From Paenibacillus thiaminolyticus (lineage in GTDB: Bacteria; Bacillota; Bacilli; Paenibacillales; Paenibacillaceae), in the NCBI RefSeq assembly GCF_007066085.1, contig NZ_CP041405.1, positions 310,001 through 374,000 of the forward strand: a DNA stretch of 64,000 bases, given 5' to 3'. Under the pieces are notes generated by a model. That model saw only the letters and a list, made by a program, of their open reading frames with translations. It searched no databases and had not been told where the DNA came from. Every line of letters starts with the position of its first letter. Positions within the stretch are counted from its first letter, which is position 1. The position numbers and the translations under genes are program-made. Positions 8,388 to 15,689 of this stretch are shown in pieces.

Positions 8388-9272
8388 ATGAGCAGAGACG
8401 CGATAGTCAGGTTCGCAGCTTATCCGGAAGCGGTGCAGGCATATTGCAGGGGAGCAGCTGTTACGGTCGTGAAGGACAAACCCCGCTCCGCCGTGTATCG
8501 GGTGGATCGCGCGGACGATTCTTTTTATGTGAAGGTGACCGCAGCGGGGGAGATGGAGAACGAAGCGCGAATGACGGGGCATCTATCGAAGCTCGGCGCC
8601 TGTCCGGACGTAAGAATGTACAGGACCGACGCTTTCCGGGATTACCTCATCACGGATCGAATCGTCGGCGCGGATGCGGCGAGTTCCGAATATATTGCTG
8701 AGCCATCCCGGCTGTGCGACGTGTTTGCCGACAGCTTGTCCTATTTCCATCGGCTTCCCGGCACGGGCTGTCCCTGCACGAACGGGTTGGAGGACATGGT
8801 CAGCCGGGCGGAGGAGAATTACCGGAATGGGAAGGCGGAGATGAGCCTGCTCCGGCATGCGGGATATGCGAGTGCCGATGCGGCATATAAGGATATGATG
8901 GCTCTATACCGTGGCTTATCCGGCTGTGGGGATCGGACGATTATTCATGGCGACTATTGCTTGCCGAATCTGATGCTGCACCAATTCGAGCGGAGCGGTT
9001 ACATCGATGTGGGCTACGGCGGCTTGGGCGATCCGCATTATGATCTGTTCTGGGCGCTGTGGTCGCTGCAATTCAACCTGGGGAGCGACCGCTATGCGGA
9101 ACGCTTCATCGAGGCCTATGGAAGAGAACAGGTGGACGAAGAGCGGCTGCGGCTGTGCGGACTCGTATCCGTGTTCAACGGCTTCCGCGGGCAAGATTAT
9201 TACGAACGGCAAGATCATAAGCCGAACGGAGGAGGGGAGCGGCTTGGGGAACGTCGTGACGAAGTATTTTGA
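8388..9272 (+). CDS. Aminoglycoside 3'-phosphotransferase-like kinase
   Basis: A 294-residue protein of the APH/choline kinase fold. It has the N-lobe lysine in SFYVKVTAAGEMENEARM, the catalytic Brenner motif HGDYCLPNLM and the metal-binding IDVGYGGLGDPHYDLFWAL. The overall order, including EEYxxE-like IVGADAASSEYI and a C-terminal SLQFNLG...RFIEAYG, is that of APH(3') enzymes, which phosphorylate aminoglycosides with ATP or GTP; homologues in soil Bacillota often have other substrates, so resistance is not proven. ATG 8388 is chosen because GGAAGGG lies seven bases before it. The last 28 bases overlap the AlkA-like gene in another frame, and this tail (PNGGGERLGERRDEVF) looks like run-on rather than fold. 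Confidence 0.8.
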   Translation: MSRDAIVRFAAYPEAVQAYCRGAAVTVVKDKPRSAVYRVDRADDSFYVKVTAAGEMENEARMTGHLSKLGACPDVRMYRTDAFRDYLITDRIVGADAASSEYIAEPSRLCDVFADSLSYFHRLPGTGCPCTNGLEDMVSRAEENYRNGKAEMSLLRHAGYASADAAYKDMMALYRGLSGCGDRTIIHGDYCLPNLMLHQFERSGYIDVGYGGLGDPHYDLFWALWSLQFNLGSDRYAERFIEAYGREQVDEERLRLCGLVSVFNGFRGQDYYERQDHKPNGGGERLGERRDEVF

Positions 9273-9861
9273 TTACGGGGAGCGGGAAATCAATTATTTG
9301 CGAAGCGCCGATGCGGCGCTTGGGGCTGCGATGGCCCGGCTCGGCCGGGTGGAGCGGGTCATTATGCCCGATCCGTTCGCCGCGCTTGTTCACGCTATCG
9401 TGGGCCAGCTTGTCTCCGTGAAGGCGGCCAACACCGTCTGGGAACGGATGCAGGAGCGTCTGGGGGATATCTCTCCCCAGAATCTCGCAGCGCAGCCGGC
9501 TGAACGGATTCAAGGCTGCGGCATGCCGATGATGAAGGCGGAGCGTATTCGCGAGATTGCCTGGCTTGTCGCAAATGGCGAATTCGACCTGCAGGAGCTG
9601 TATCGCTTATCCGATGCGGAGGCAACCGCCCGCTTAATGACGCTGCCCGGAGTCGGGAAGTGGACGGCCGAGATGCTGCTTATCCATGCTTTGGAGCGGC
9701 CGGACGTCGTGAGCTGGGGGGATATCGCCATTCGCCGCGGCATGATGGCCTTATATGGTCTTCACGAGATGACGAAGGCGCAGTTCGATCGGTATCGGCA
9801 GACGTATTCGCCGTATGGTTCGGTCGCTTCCATTTACTTGTGGGCCTTGTCTTTTGAATAA
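9244..9861 (+). CDS. DNA-3-methyladenine glycosylase (AlkA-like, HhH-GPD)
   Basis: A 205-residue base-excision enzyme removing alkylated purines from DNA. The HhH-GPD core is clear: DPFAALVHAIVGQLVSVKAANTVWERM, then the helix-hairpin-helix LMTLPGVGKWTAEMLLIHAL, and the catalytic aspartate in RPDVVSWGDIAIRRGM. It lacks the N-terminal TBP-like domain of E. coli AlkA, as is normal in many Bacillota. The start is TTG 9244, in frame and behind GGAGGGG (9230-9236), overlapping the kinase by 29 bases (translational coupling likely). It belongs to the alkylation-repair island with AlkD, AdaA and Ogt. Confidence 0.9.
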   Translation: MGNVVTKYFDYGEREINYLRSADAALGAAMARLGRVERVIMPDPFAALVHAIVGQLVSVKAANTVWERMQERLGDISPQNLAAQPAERIQGCGMPMMKAERIREIAWLVANGEFDLQELYRLSDAEATARLMTLPGVGKWTAEMLLIHALERPDVVSWGDIAIRRGMMALYGLHEMTKAQFDRYRQTYSPYGSVASIYLWALSFE

Positions 9862-9939
9862 GCGGCTCGGCGCCTGGCCGGACGGCGGGCGGGAACGAGG
9901 CGGACGTCACGAAAAGCAAGCTGGAGAGGAGATTTGGAC

Positions 9940-10623
9940 ATGGACACCACGATTCGAGCACAGATTATGGCGCTGGCGGATGAGAAATACCGGCAATTTT
10001 CAGCTTCCTTGATTCCGAATATTAATAATGTTGTCGGGGTGCGGCTGCCGGAGCTGCGCAAGCTCGCCCGGAACATTGCGAAGGGCGACTGGCGGGCTTA
10101 TTTGGCGCAAGCGGACAGCGACTATTTCGAGGAAGTGATGCTGCAGGGCATGGTGATTGGTTGCGCCAAGGCGGATGTGGAGGAGATTCTGCATCACATT
10201 GCCGCATTCGTGCCCAAAATCGACAACTGGTCCGTATGCGACAGCTTCTGCTCGGGCCTTAAAATCACCTCATTGCATAAAGAGCGAGTCTGGGAGTTCA
10301 TCCAGCCTTACCTCGAATCGGACCGGGAATACAACATTCGCTTCGGCGTCGTGATGCTCTTGAATTATTATATCGATGAGCTTCATATTCACCGTGTGCT
10401 GGAGCGGCTGGATCGGATTACGCACGAGGGCTACTATGTCAAAATGGCGGTAGCTTGGGCCGTATCGATCTGCTTCGTGAAGCTGCCGGACATCACCATG
10501 GACTATGTGCGAAGCAATTCGCTCGACGACTTCACCTACAATAAAGCGCTGCAAAAGATTACGGAGTCATACCGCGTCGCTCCGGAGACGAAAGCGCTGA
10601 TTCGAAGCATGAAGCGGAAATAA
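9940..10623 (+). CDS. DNA alkylation repair protein, AlkD-like
   Basis: A 227-residue all-helical HEAT-repeat DNA glycosylase of the AlkC/AlkD superfamily. These enzymes excise N3/N7-alkylpurines without base flipping. Visible family features are GVRLPELRKLARNIAKGDW, then FVPKIDNWSVCDSFCSGLK (the conserved W and D near the lesion site), EYNIRFGVVMLLNYYID, and YYVKMAVAWAVSICFVKLPD. The length fits AlkD (about 230). ATG 9940 has GGAGAGGAG eight bases upstream. It is the last gene of the plus-strand operon and ends before the shared terminator at 10700-10749. Confidence 0.92.
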   Translation: MDTTIRAQIMALADEKYRQFSASLIPNINNVVGVRLPELRKLARNIAKGDWRAYLAQADSDYFEEVMLQGMVIGCAKADVEEILHHIAAFVPKIDNWSVCDSFCSGLKITSLHKERVWEFIQPYLESDREYNIRFGVVMLLNYYIDELHIHRVLERLDRITHEGYYVKMAVAWAVSICFVKLPDITMDYVRSNSLDDFTYNKALQKITESYRVAPETKALIRSMKRK

Positions 10624-10699
10624 GGAGTTAGGACGCGGTACGCTACTCGGGAGCGGCAAATCGCCGGCATCGGGTGAGAGGCTTGCGCTTGTACAACGC

Positions 10700-10754
10700 A
10701 AAGAAGCAGAGTCATTCCGGTAAATATGCCGAAGCGGCTCTGCTTCTTTGATTT
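10700..10754. terminator. Bidirectional terminator between converging repair operons
   Basis: AAAGAAGCAGAG (10700-10711) pairs perfectly with CTCTGCTTCTTT (10738-10749). ATTTTT follows on the plus strand. The position between the alkD-like stop and the convergent SPL gene fits use from both sides. Confidence 0.75.
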
Positions 10755-10796
10755 TTACCCCGGGTATGTCTCCAGGCTCAACCACGACATAGAGCG

Positions 10797-11615
10797 TCAA
10801 GGCTCGAATCCCGCCTGGCTGATGAACAGTTCCTCTTCGGAAAAATGCCGCCGCAGCCGGTCATAGACGATGCGATAGGCGGAGGGATGATACCATTCCT
10901 CCAGTCCCAGCTGCCGGTACAACGCTAGCATGTTCAATTGGCGCGTTCTTTTTCCGCCGCTCCCGTCCCCCATAAAATAATCGTCGATGCATACCCGCTT
11001 CACGAGCGGGCGGAGCACGGCCCCGAACGCTTCGCTGCTCGGCAGTACCGGCGCGATCGTGGCCTGGGCCGGCACGCCGGCTTCCGCTAGCAGCTCGAGC
11101 GTCTTGAGCCGTGCCGGAATGGGTGGAGCTTGGGGCGAGAAGTGCTTGCGTATCTCTTCAAGGTCCGTCTCCACGGTCATACTGACGCGAACGGCATCGC
11201 CAAGGCGGACCAGCAGGTCGATATCTCTGCGCACGAGCGGGCTGCGCGTCTGCACGAGCAAGAAGCCGGGCGGACACTCGGCCATAATCTCCAGCAGCGA
11301 ACGGGTAATGCGCTCTTGATGCTCGATCGGCTGATACGGATCGGTGCTGGATGACATGAAGATGGTAACAGGCCCTTTCTCCTTGGCCCGCCGGTATTCC
11401 TTCCGGAACAGCTCGGCCGCGTTCTGCTTGACATCGATCCAGCTACCCCATTCCTCGTCGCGGAAGATCGACACCGGCATGCGGCGCACATAGCAGTAGG
11501 AGCATCCGAATGAGCAGCCTGTATAAGGATTAAGCGAGTGGCTGTAGCCCGATAGGAACCCCGTGCCTTTATTAAGAATAGTTTTCGGTGATTTGTAAGT
11601 GCATGCCGGCTTCAT
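10797..11615 (-). CDS. SPL-family radical SAM protein
   Basis: A 272-residue radical SAM protein of the spore-photoproduct-lyase-like group (Rv2578c type). The 4Fe-4S cluster cysteines are in TGCSFGCSYCYVRRM (a CxxxCxxC motif at about residues 34-41). Typical later blocks are TIFMSSSTDPYQPIEHQERITR and TVETDLEEIRKHFSP. True SplB is longer (about 340) and repairs UV spore photoproduct; shorter relatives have no established lesion. It is the last gene of the adaA operon, 12 bases after the oxygenase, which suggests a repair role for alkylated DNA (inference). Confidence 0.85.
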   Translation of the reverse strand: MKPACTYKSPKTILNKGTGFLSGYSHSLNPYTGCSFGCSYCYVRRMPVSIFRDEEWGSWIDVKQNAAELFRKEYRRAKEKGPVTIFMSSSTDPYQPIEHQERITRSLLEIMAECPPGFLLVQTRSPLVRRDIDLLVRLGDAVRVSMTVETDLEEIRKHFSPQAPPIPARLKTLELLAEAGVPAQATIAPVLPSSEAFGAVLRPLVKRVCIDDYFMGDGSGGKRTRQLNMLALYRQLGLEEWYHPSAYRIVYDRLRRHFSEEELFISQAGFEP

Positions 11616-11627
11616 GTCCGTCCTCCT

Positions 11628-12344
11628 TTACTTCGCATCATGGAAGATGATGCCCAGACTATATCTCGTGCCTTCCGTAACCGTGCTGACGCCATGCCGA
11701 ACCGCGGTTCGATAATACCCGCGCAGGCCTTGCACCGGGCGCTGATTCGTCGGGAAAATGAGCCCTTCTCCTTGCGCCAGCGTCAGGGCGTGCCCCCGGC
11801 TCTGCGCCCGCGGCCGCTGCTCCACCAATAGGAACTCGCCTCCCTTGTAATCTTCCCCTAGGCGGTTCAGCGCGAATACAACCTGAAAGGGGAAGAACAC
11901 ATCGCCGTACATATCTTGATGGAGGCAATTGTAGCCGCCCGCTTCATATTTCAGGATCAGCGGGGTAGGGCGGGTCTGGCCTGCTTCGCGGCAGCGCTCC
12001 TGGAATTCGGCCAGCCGTTCCGGGTATGCTGCCGCGCCGCCCCTTAACCGCTCCGTCCAGTCATTCGCTATCCGGGCCAGGCCGGGGTACAGCTTTTCTC
12101 TAAGCTGCTGCAGCAGCGGCGGAAGCGGAGTATCATAATATTTGTACTCTCCGATTCCGAAGCGGTATCTCGCCATGGCAATCGTCTTGCGGAAATTCGC
12201 TTCCTCCGTATAGGTGCCGATAATATGCTCGCAGGCGGCTGCATCCAGCAGCGGCGGAAGCTTCGCATAGCCTTGCTCGTCCAATGATCGCCGGACGCAG
12301 CTCCAGTCGAGCTGTGACATCCGTTCTGTCAGGCGGTCAAGCAT
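11628..12344 (-). CDS. 2-oxoglutarate/Fe(II)-dependent oxygenase
   Basis: A 238-residue double-stranded beta-helix oxygenase. The iron triad is visible as HQD (CLHQDMYGDVFFPFQ), with the distal His in TAVRHGVS, followed by the 2-oxoglutarate-binding Arg in GTRYSLGIIFHD. The N-terminal half is helical (LDEQGYAKLPPLLDAAACEHI). It is not a canonical AlkB by motif, but it overlaps ogt by eight bases inside the Ada operon, so oxidative dealkylation of nucleic acid is the best guess from context. Prolyl-hydroxylase-like activity is the alternative. Confidence 0.82.
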   Translation of the reverse strand: MLDRLTERMSQLDWSCVRRSLDEQGYAKLPPLLDAAACEHIIGTYTEEANFRKTIAMARYRFGIGEYKYYDTPLPPLLQQLREKLYPGLARIANDWTERLRGGAAAYPERLAEFQERCREAGQTRPTPLILKYEAGGYNCLHQDMYGDVFFPFQVVFALNRLGEDYKGGEFLLVEQRPRAQSRGHALTLAQGEGLIFPTNQRPVQGLRGYYRTAVRHGVSTVTEGTRYSLGIIFHDAK

Positions 12345-12885
12345 GCATCTGCGCTCCCCCTGCGGTCAGGACTTCCCGCTCCAACCGGAGCAGCCTCGCT
12401 TTCATGTCCAACCCGCCGCGGTAGCCTGTCAGCGCTCCGTCCTTGCCGATGACGCGATGGCAAGGAACGGTGATGAGAACGGGGTTGGCCCCGATGGCTG
12501 TTCCGACGGCCCGAACAGCGGACGGACGCTGAAGCTGCTCGGCAAGCTCGGAATAGGACAGCGTCTGTCCGTATGGGATGCCGCATAGCGCGCGCCAGAC
12601 CGCCAATTGAAAAGGCGTTCCTTGCAAGTCCAGCGGCATAGCGAAGCTGCGCTGCTTGCCCTGCAGATAGCCGGCAAGCTCCTTGGCATACGGCTGCAGC
12701 TTCCCGTCATCCCGCTGCAGCATCCTGCCCGGCCAACGGCGGCCTGTCCATTCGGCGATGGCCGCGAGCGGCTGGCCCGGAGAGCCGACATAACAGAGTC
12801 CGGCGTTTGTCGCCGCAATGATGAGATTCCATTCCTCGTGCGCGACAACGGACCAATAGATGGGTGTATCAGCTTTCTTTTCCAT
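12337..12885 (-). CDS. ogt: Methylated-DNA--[protein]-cysteine S-methyltransferase
   Basis: A 182-residue suicide enzyme that moves the methyl group from O6-methylguanine to its own cysteine. The active-site motif PCHRVIG is intact (VLITVPCHRVIGKDGALTGYRGGL), with the helix-turn-helix that reads the minor groove in TLSYSELAEQLQRPSAVRAVGTAIGANP. In B. subtilis the equivalent next to adaA is adaB. It overlaps adaA upstream (17 bases) and the oxygenase downstream (8 bases), so the three are one transcription unit. Confidence 0.95.
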   Translation of the reverse strand: MEKKADTPIYWSVVAHEEWNLIIAATNAGLCYVGSPGQPLAAIAEWTGRRWPGRMLQRDDGKLQPYAKELAGYLQGKQRSFAMPLDLQGTPFQLAVWRALCGIPYGQTLSYSELAEQLQRPSAVRAVGTAIGANPVLITVPCHRVIGKDGALTGYRGGLDMKARLLRLEREVLTAGGAQMHA

Positions 12886-13459
12886 AGTCGATATCCTCCT
12901 TCGCTGCCTCCTGCTGCCGCTTCCGGTACTCGGCCGGGGTGCAGCCGGCAGTCTGCTTGAACAATGTAATGAAGTAGGGGGGATTGGCCAACCCGACGGA
13001 CTGCCCGACCTCGGCTATCGCCAGCTTCGTTGATCGAAGCAGTTCCTTGGCTTGACCGATCCGCCGCCGCTGAACGTATTCAACCGGGGTTACGCCCATG
13101 ATTTTTTTGAAAATCCGGTGCAAATGATAAGGGCTTCCGTGACTGATCTCAGCCAGGCGACTTAGCGTCAGCTTCTCCGCATAGTTCCGGTCGATATACG
13201 CGGTCACGATCGCAATCCATTCATCATCCGGCAGCCGCTCTCCGGTCGGCTTGCACCGCTTGCATGGACGGTAATGCGCGGACAGCGCCGCTTCCGGACT
13301 GCGGAAAAAGCCGACATTTTCGCGCTTGGGAGGCCTGGATTTACACGAAGGGCGACAAAAAATGCCCGTTGACTTCACGGCGTACCAAAATTGACCGTCA
13401 TAAGCGTTGTTATTGCTGACAATGGCCTGCCACATTTCATCGGTTACAGGCTCCGGCAT
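12869..13459 (-). CDS. adaA: AdaA: methylphosphotriester sensor and AraC-type activator
   Basis: A 196-residue regulator of the adaptive response. The N-terminal Ada zinc domain has the four cysteines in IFCRPSCKSRPPKRENV and YRPCKRCKP; the first accepts a methyl group from a DNA phosphotriester and turns the protein into an activator. The C-terminal half is an AraC HTH pair (LSRLAEISHGSPYHLHRIFKKIMG; AIAEVGQSVGLANPPYF). The ribosome site GGAGGTGAG lies before ATG 13459. It heads adaA-ogt-oxygenase-SPL and probably autoregulates it; control of the converging alkA/alkD unit is also likely but needs binding sites I could not identify. Confidence 0.95.
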   Translation of the reverse strand: MPEPVTDEMWQAIVSNNNAYDGQFWYAVKSTGIFCRPSCKSRPPKRENVGFFRSPEAALSAHYRPCKRCKPTGERLPDDEWIAIVTAYIDRNYAEKLTLSRLAEISHGSPYHLHRIFKKIMGVTPVEYVQRRRIGQAKELLRSTKLAIAEVGQSVGLANPPYFITLFKQTAGCTPAEYRKRQQEAAKEDIDYGKES

Positions 13460-13730
13460 GTGCGCTCACCTCCACCCCTAGTATATCCTTCGGAATAGGC
13501 GTTTGTACGGGAATACGAATAGAATAGCAAGATACCGAAATTGTATAAAACAATTATACTTCAGACCGCGACTGGAGCGGCACAGGCAGATGCTTCCGCA
13601 TGAAAAAAACGATACAGCCATTCTGTTCCCGCCAATCGATTGGAGTCCGGACAGCACGAAAAATATTGACCTCCGTGTGGAAAATGCATGATCCCCGGCC
13701 TGGCGCCGCGGCCCGGAATCCGTTCCTCCC

Positions 13731-14030
13731 AAACTCCCCATGGGTCAGGTAGTCGTATATGCTCGGAGTTCCTTATACCCAATCTCCCCATGGGTCAGGG
13801 ATTCTCGTATATGCTCGGATTTTCTTACAGCCGATCTCCCCGTAGGTCAGGAAACTCGTGTATGCTCGGAGTTCCTTATAACCGATCTCCCCACGGGTCA
13901 GGTAGTCGTATATGCTCGGATTTTCTTACAGCCGATCTCCCCATAGGGTCAGGAAGCGAATATACTCGGATCTTCATATAGCGAATCTCCCGATGATTCA
14001 GGAAGTCGACCATGCTTGGATCTCCCCATA
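13731..14030. repeat. Tandem array A, unit 50-52 bp, about six copies
   Basis: Units begin TCCCCATGGGTCAGG-type at 13735, 13785, 13837, 13888, 13938 and 13988, with a partial copy near 14023. Each contains TATATGCTCGG and a CCGATC ending. Spacings of 50-52 are not constant multiples of three, so the array is not coding. Two unit subtypes alternate (TTCCTTATA versus TTTCTTACA). Confidence 0.85.
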
Positions 14031-14164
14031 AATCCGAAAGAAAGCAAAACTGGCATATTAGAAAAATTACGAAGAACCAGAACTAAGATGTTACGCATGG
14101 GGAGGTTCTAGCATTGAAACAAAATACATTTGCTGATTAAGTAATGGAACCCATGAAATGAACC

Positions 14165-14430
14165 TGACTTAACGGGAGAGTGAACCAAAGAGCTGAAGTA
14201 TTAGACTTCCTGACTCGTTGGGAGAGTGAACCAAAGAGCTGAAATGGAAGGCCATCCTGACTTGACGGGAGAGTGAAGCAAAGAGCTGAAATAGAAGACT
14301 GTCCTGACTTGATGGGAGAGTGAAGCAATGAGTTCAAATAGAAGACTTCCTGATTCAACGGGAGAGTGAAGCAAAGAGCTGAAATAGAAGACTGTCCTGA
14401 CTCAATGGGAGAGTAGTGCAAGGTGCGGAA
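14165..14430. repeat. Tandem array B, unit 46-47 bp, six copies
   Basis: GGGAGAG marks units at 14174, 14220, 14267, 14314, 14360 and 14407. Each continues TGAAGCAAAGAGCTGAAAT and ends near TCCTGACTC. On the opposite strand to array A, both families share the block GACTWCCTGACYC followed by TGGGAGA. There is no frame through the array. The spacer from here to 14683 holds no gene; a promoter for the secreted protein is expected but not obvious. Confidence 0.85.
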
Positions 14431-14683
14431 ATAGACGGAGGGCAATCCGCCTCAGGCCTGAAAGTTAGGAATGCTCCCGGTATTTATTCGCGGTTATCTG
14501 TCTGCACGGGGCCGCTTTTTCTATATCTTTTTTATTTTCATGTTGAGCTTACCTTAATTCTGACACATTCCCCCTGTATTGTATGGATTGTAGCCACCGC
14601 AACGTATGACAAAGGGTTCTCGTACAGTTGCGGCAGGTAAAACCAAGATTGCAGCAGCAATCACAACCAGGAGGAGATTCAAT

Positions 14684-15019
14684 ATGAAAAAGAAATTGTC
14701 TGTAGGTATCGCTTCATTAGCTGTTCTTGCTATGGCCGGTTCGGCCTATGCGGCGGATGTACCGGGCAGCAGCAACGCCAGCAACACAGTCAAGGTCTCT
14801 ACGGCTCAAGCTGCGGTGGCAACCGAAGCTGTGACCGGCGGTCAAGGCAAGCAGCAAATACTTGCCAAAAATATCTTCGGTGATGGCTCCGAGATCGCAG
14901 TTAGCGCTATAAGCTTTGATGAGATAGCCAAGGAAAAGGCGAAGGAAAAGGGCATCACCGTGGAGGAACTAATTGCACAGTTGAAGCGGGAAGTGAAGAC
15001 AAGCCAAGTGGACAAGTGA
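14684..15019 (+). CDS. Small secreted protein, unknown function
   Basis: A 111-residue precursor beginning MKKKLSVGIASLAVLAMAGSAYA with a clean signal peptide and a cleavage site after AYA. The mature part of about 88 residues is polar, ending in a charged helical stretch (FDEIAKEKAKEKGITVEELIAQLKREV) of a type often seen in short Paenibacillus exported proteins. ATG 14684 follows AGGAGGAG. A strong terminator follows at 15044. No cysteine, catalytic motif or LPXTG is present. Confidence 0.8.
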   Translation: MKKKLSVGIASLAVLAMAGSAYAADVPGSSNASNTVKVSTAQAAVATEAVTGGQGKQQILAKNIFGDGSEIAVSAISFDEIAKEKAKEKGITVEELIAQLKREVKTSQVDK

Positions 15020-15043
15020 TGATGATGAAGAAGTAAGACTGAC

Positions 15044-15077
15044 AAGCCTCTGGCCGTGATGCCGGAGGCTTTTTTTA
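15044..15077 (+). terminator. Intrinsic terminator after the small secreted protein
   Basis: AAGCCTCTGGC pairs with GCCGGAGGCTT over a short loop, followed by TTTTTT. Confidence 0.88.
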
Positions 15078-15123
15078 TAGGAGGAATACATTTGCCCACG
15101 CCTTATTAGATGTACGTCAATGA

Positions 15124-15152
15124 TTGCCAAGAGGAAACTATATTGCTATAAT
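15124..15152 (+). promoter_or_regulatory. SigA-type promoter of the marR-uvrA-like unit
   Basis: TTGCCA (15124-15129), 17 bases, TATAAT (15147-15152). The sequence just downstream (ATGATATCAAAT) contains the palindrome TGATATCA, a possible site for autorepression by the MarR protein. Confidence 0.75.
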
Positions 15153-15188
15153 GATATCAAATAAGCATCCATGAAATGGGGTATTGTC

Positions 15189-15617
15189 ATGCAGCCTGAA
15201 CAACCAGGAGGGCTGGAAAATTCGCTATCACATCTGCAATGCGTACTGGTTGCGAGACGGGCACGAATTAATCCGGAACAGCTTACATGGGCGCAGTACG
15301 ATATTTTGGAGCTGCTGCGCATTCGCGGTCCGCTTATGCCTTCGGAGATCAGCGAGAGGCTGGGCATGTCGCGCTCGGCCATCTCGAAAGCTCTGCGAGT
15401 CTTGAAGGACAGGCAATTCATCGAACAGTCGGCACGCCAGCAGGATCGGCGGGAACAGACGACGACATTGACCGCTGAGGGCAGAGCGTTCCTGTCCTTC
15501 GCCGCACACAGCCGGCGTGAAGCCGCGGACATCGCCGCTTCTGTCCTTACGCCCGGGGAACAGGGCATGTTCGCCGAGCTATGCCGGAAGGTAGCGGACG
15601 CGCTCGATGACGCTTAG
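15189..15617 (+). CDS. MarR-family transcriptional regulator
   Basis: A 142-residue winged-helix repressor. The core is LTWAQYDILELLRIRGPLMPSEISERLGMSRSAISKALRVLKDRQFIEQS, followed by the wing DRREQTTTLTAEGRAFL. ATG 15189 has a GGGG site seven bases upstream; ATG 15171 is an alternative six codons longer. It sits 73 bases before a UvrA-like ABC protein and probably represses both in the absence of a small-molecule ligand, as is usual when MarR genes pair with efflux or resistance genes. Confidence 0.88.
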   Translation: MQPEQPGGLENSLSHLQCVLVARRARINPEQLTWAQYDILELLRIRGPLMPSEISERLGMSRSAISKALRVLKDRQFIEQSARQQDRREQTTTLTAEGRAFLSFAAHSRREAADIAASVLTPGEQGMFAELCRKVADALDDA

Positions 15618-15689
15618 TTCGAAATATCAGTCATATAATTGCAAATAGGAAATTAACTTTCGGTTTTTTCACAAAAGGCAGGAGATAGT

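Noticed and set aside
13731..14430. CRISPR array
   Set aside because: Units are continuous tandem copies with drifting sequence and no constant-repeat/unique-spacer pattern; no cas genes are present.
14137..14445. Minus-strand frame of 102 residues over array B
   Set aside because: Unit length 46-47 is not a multiple of three, so the peptide repeat is accidental.
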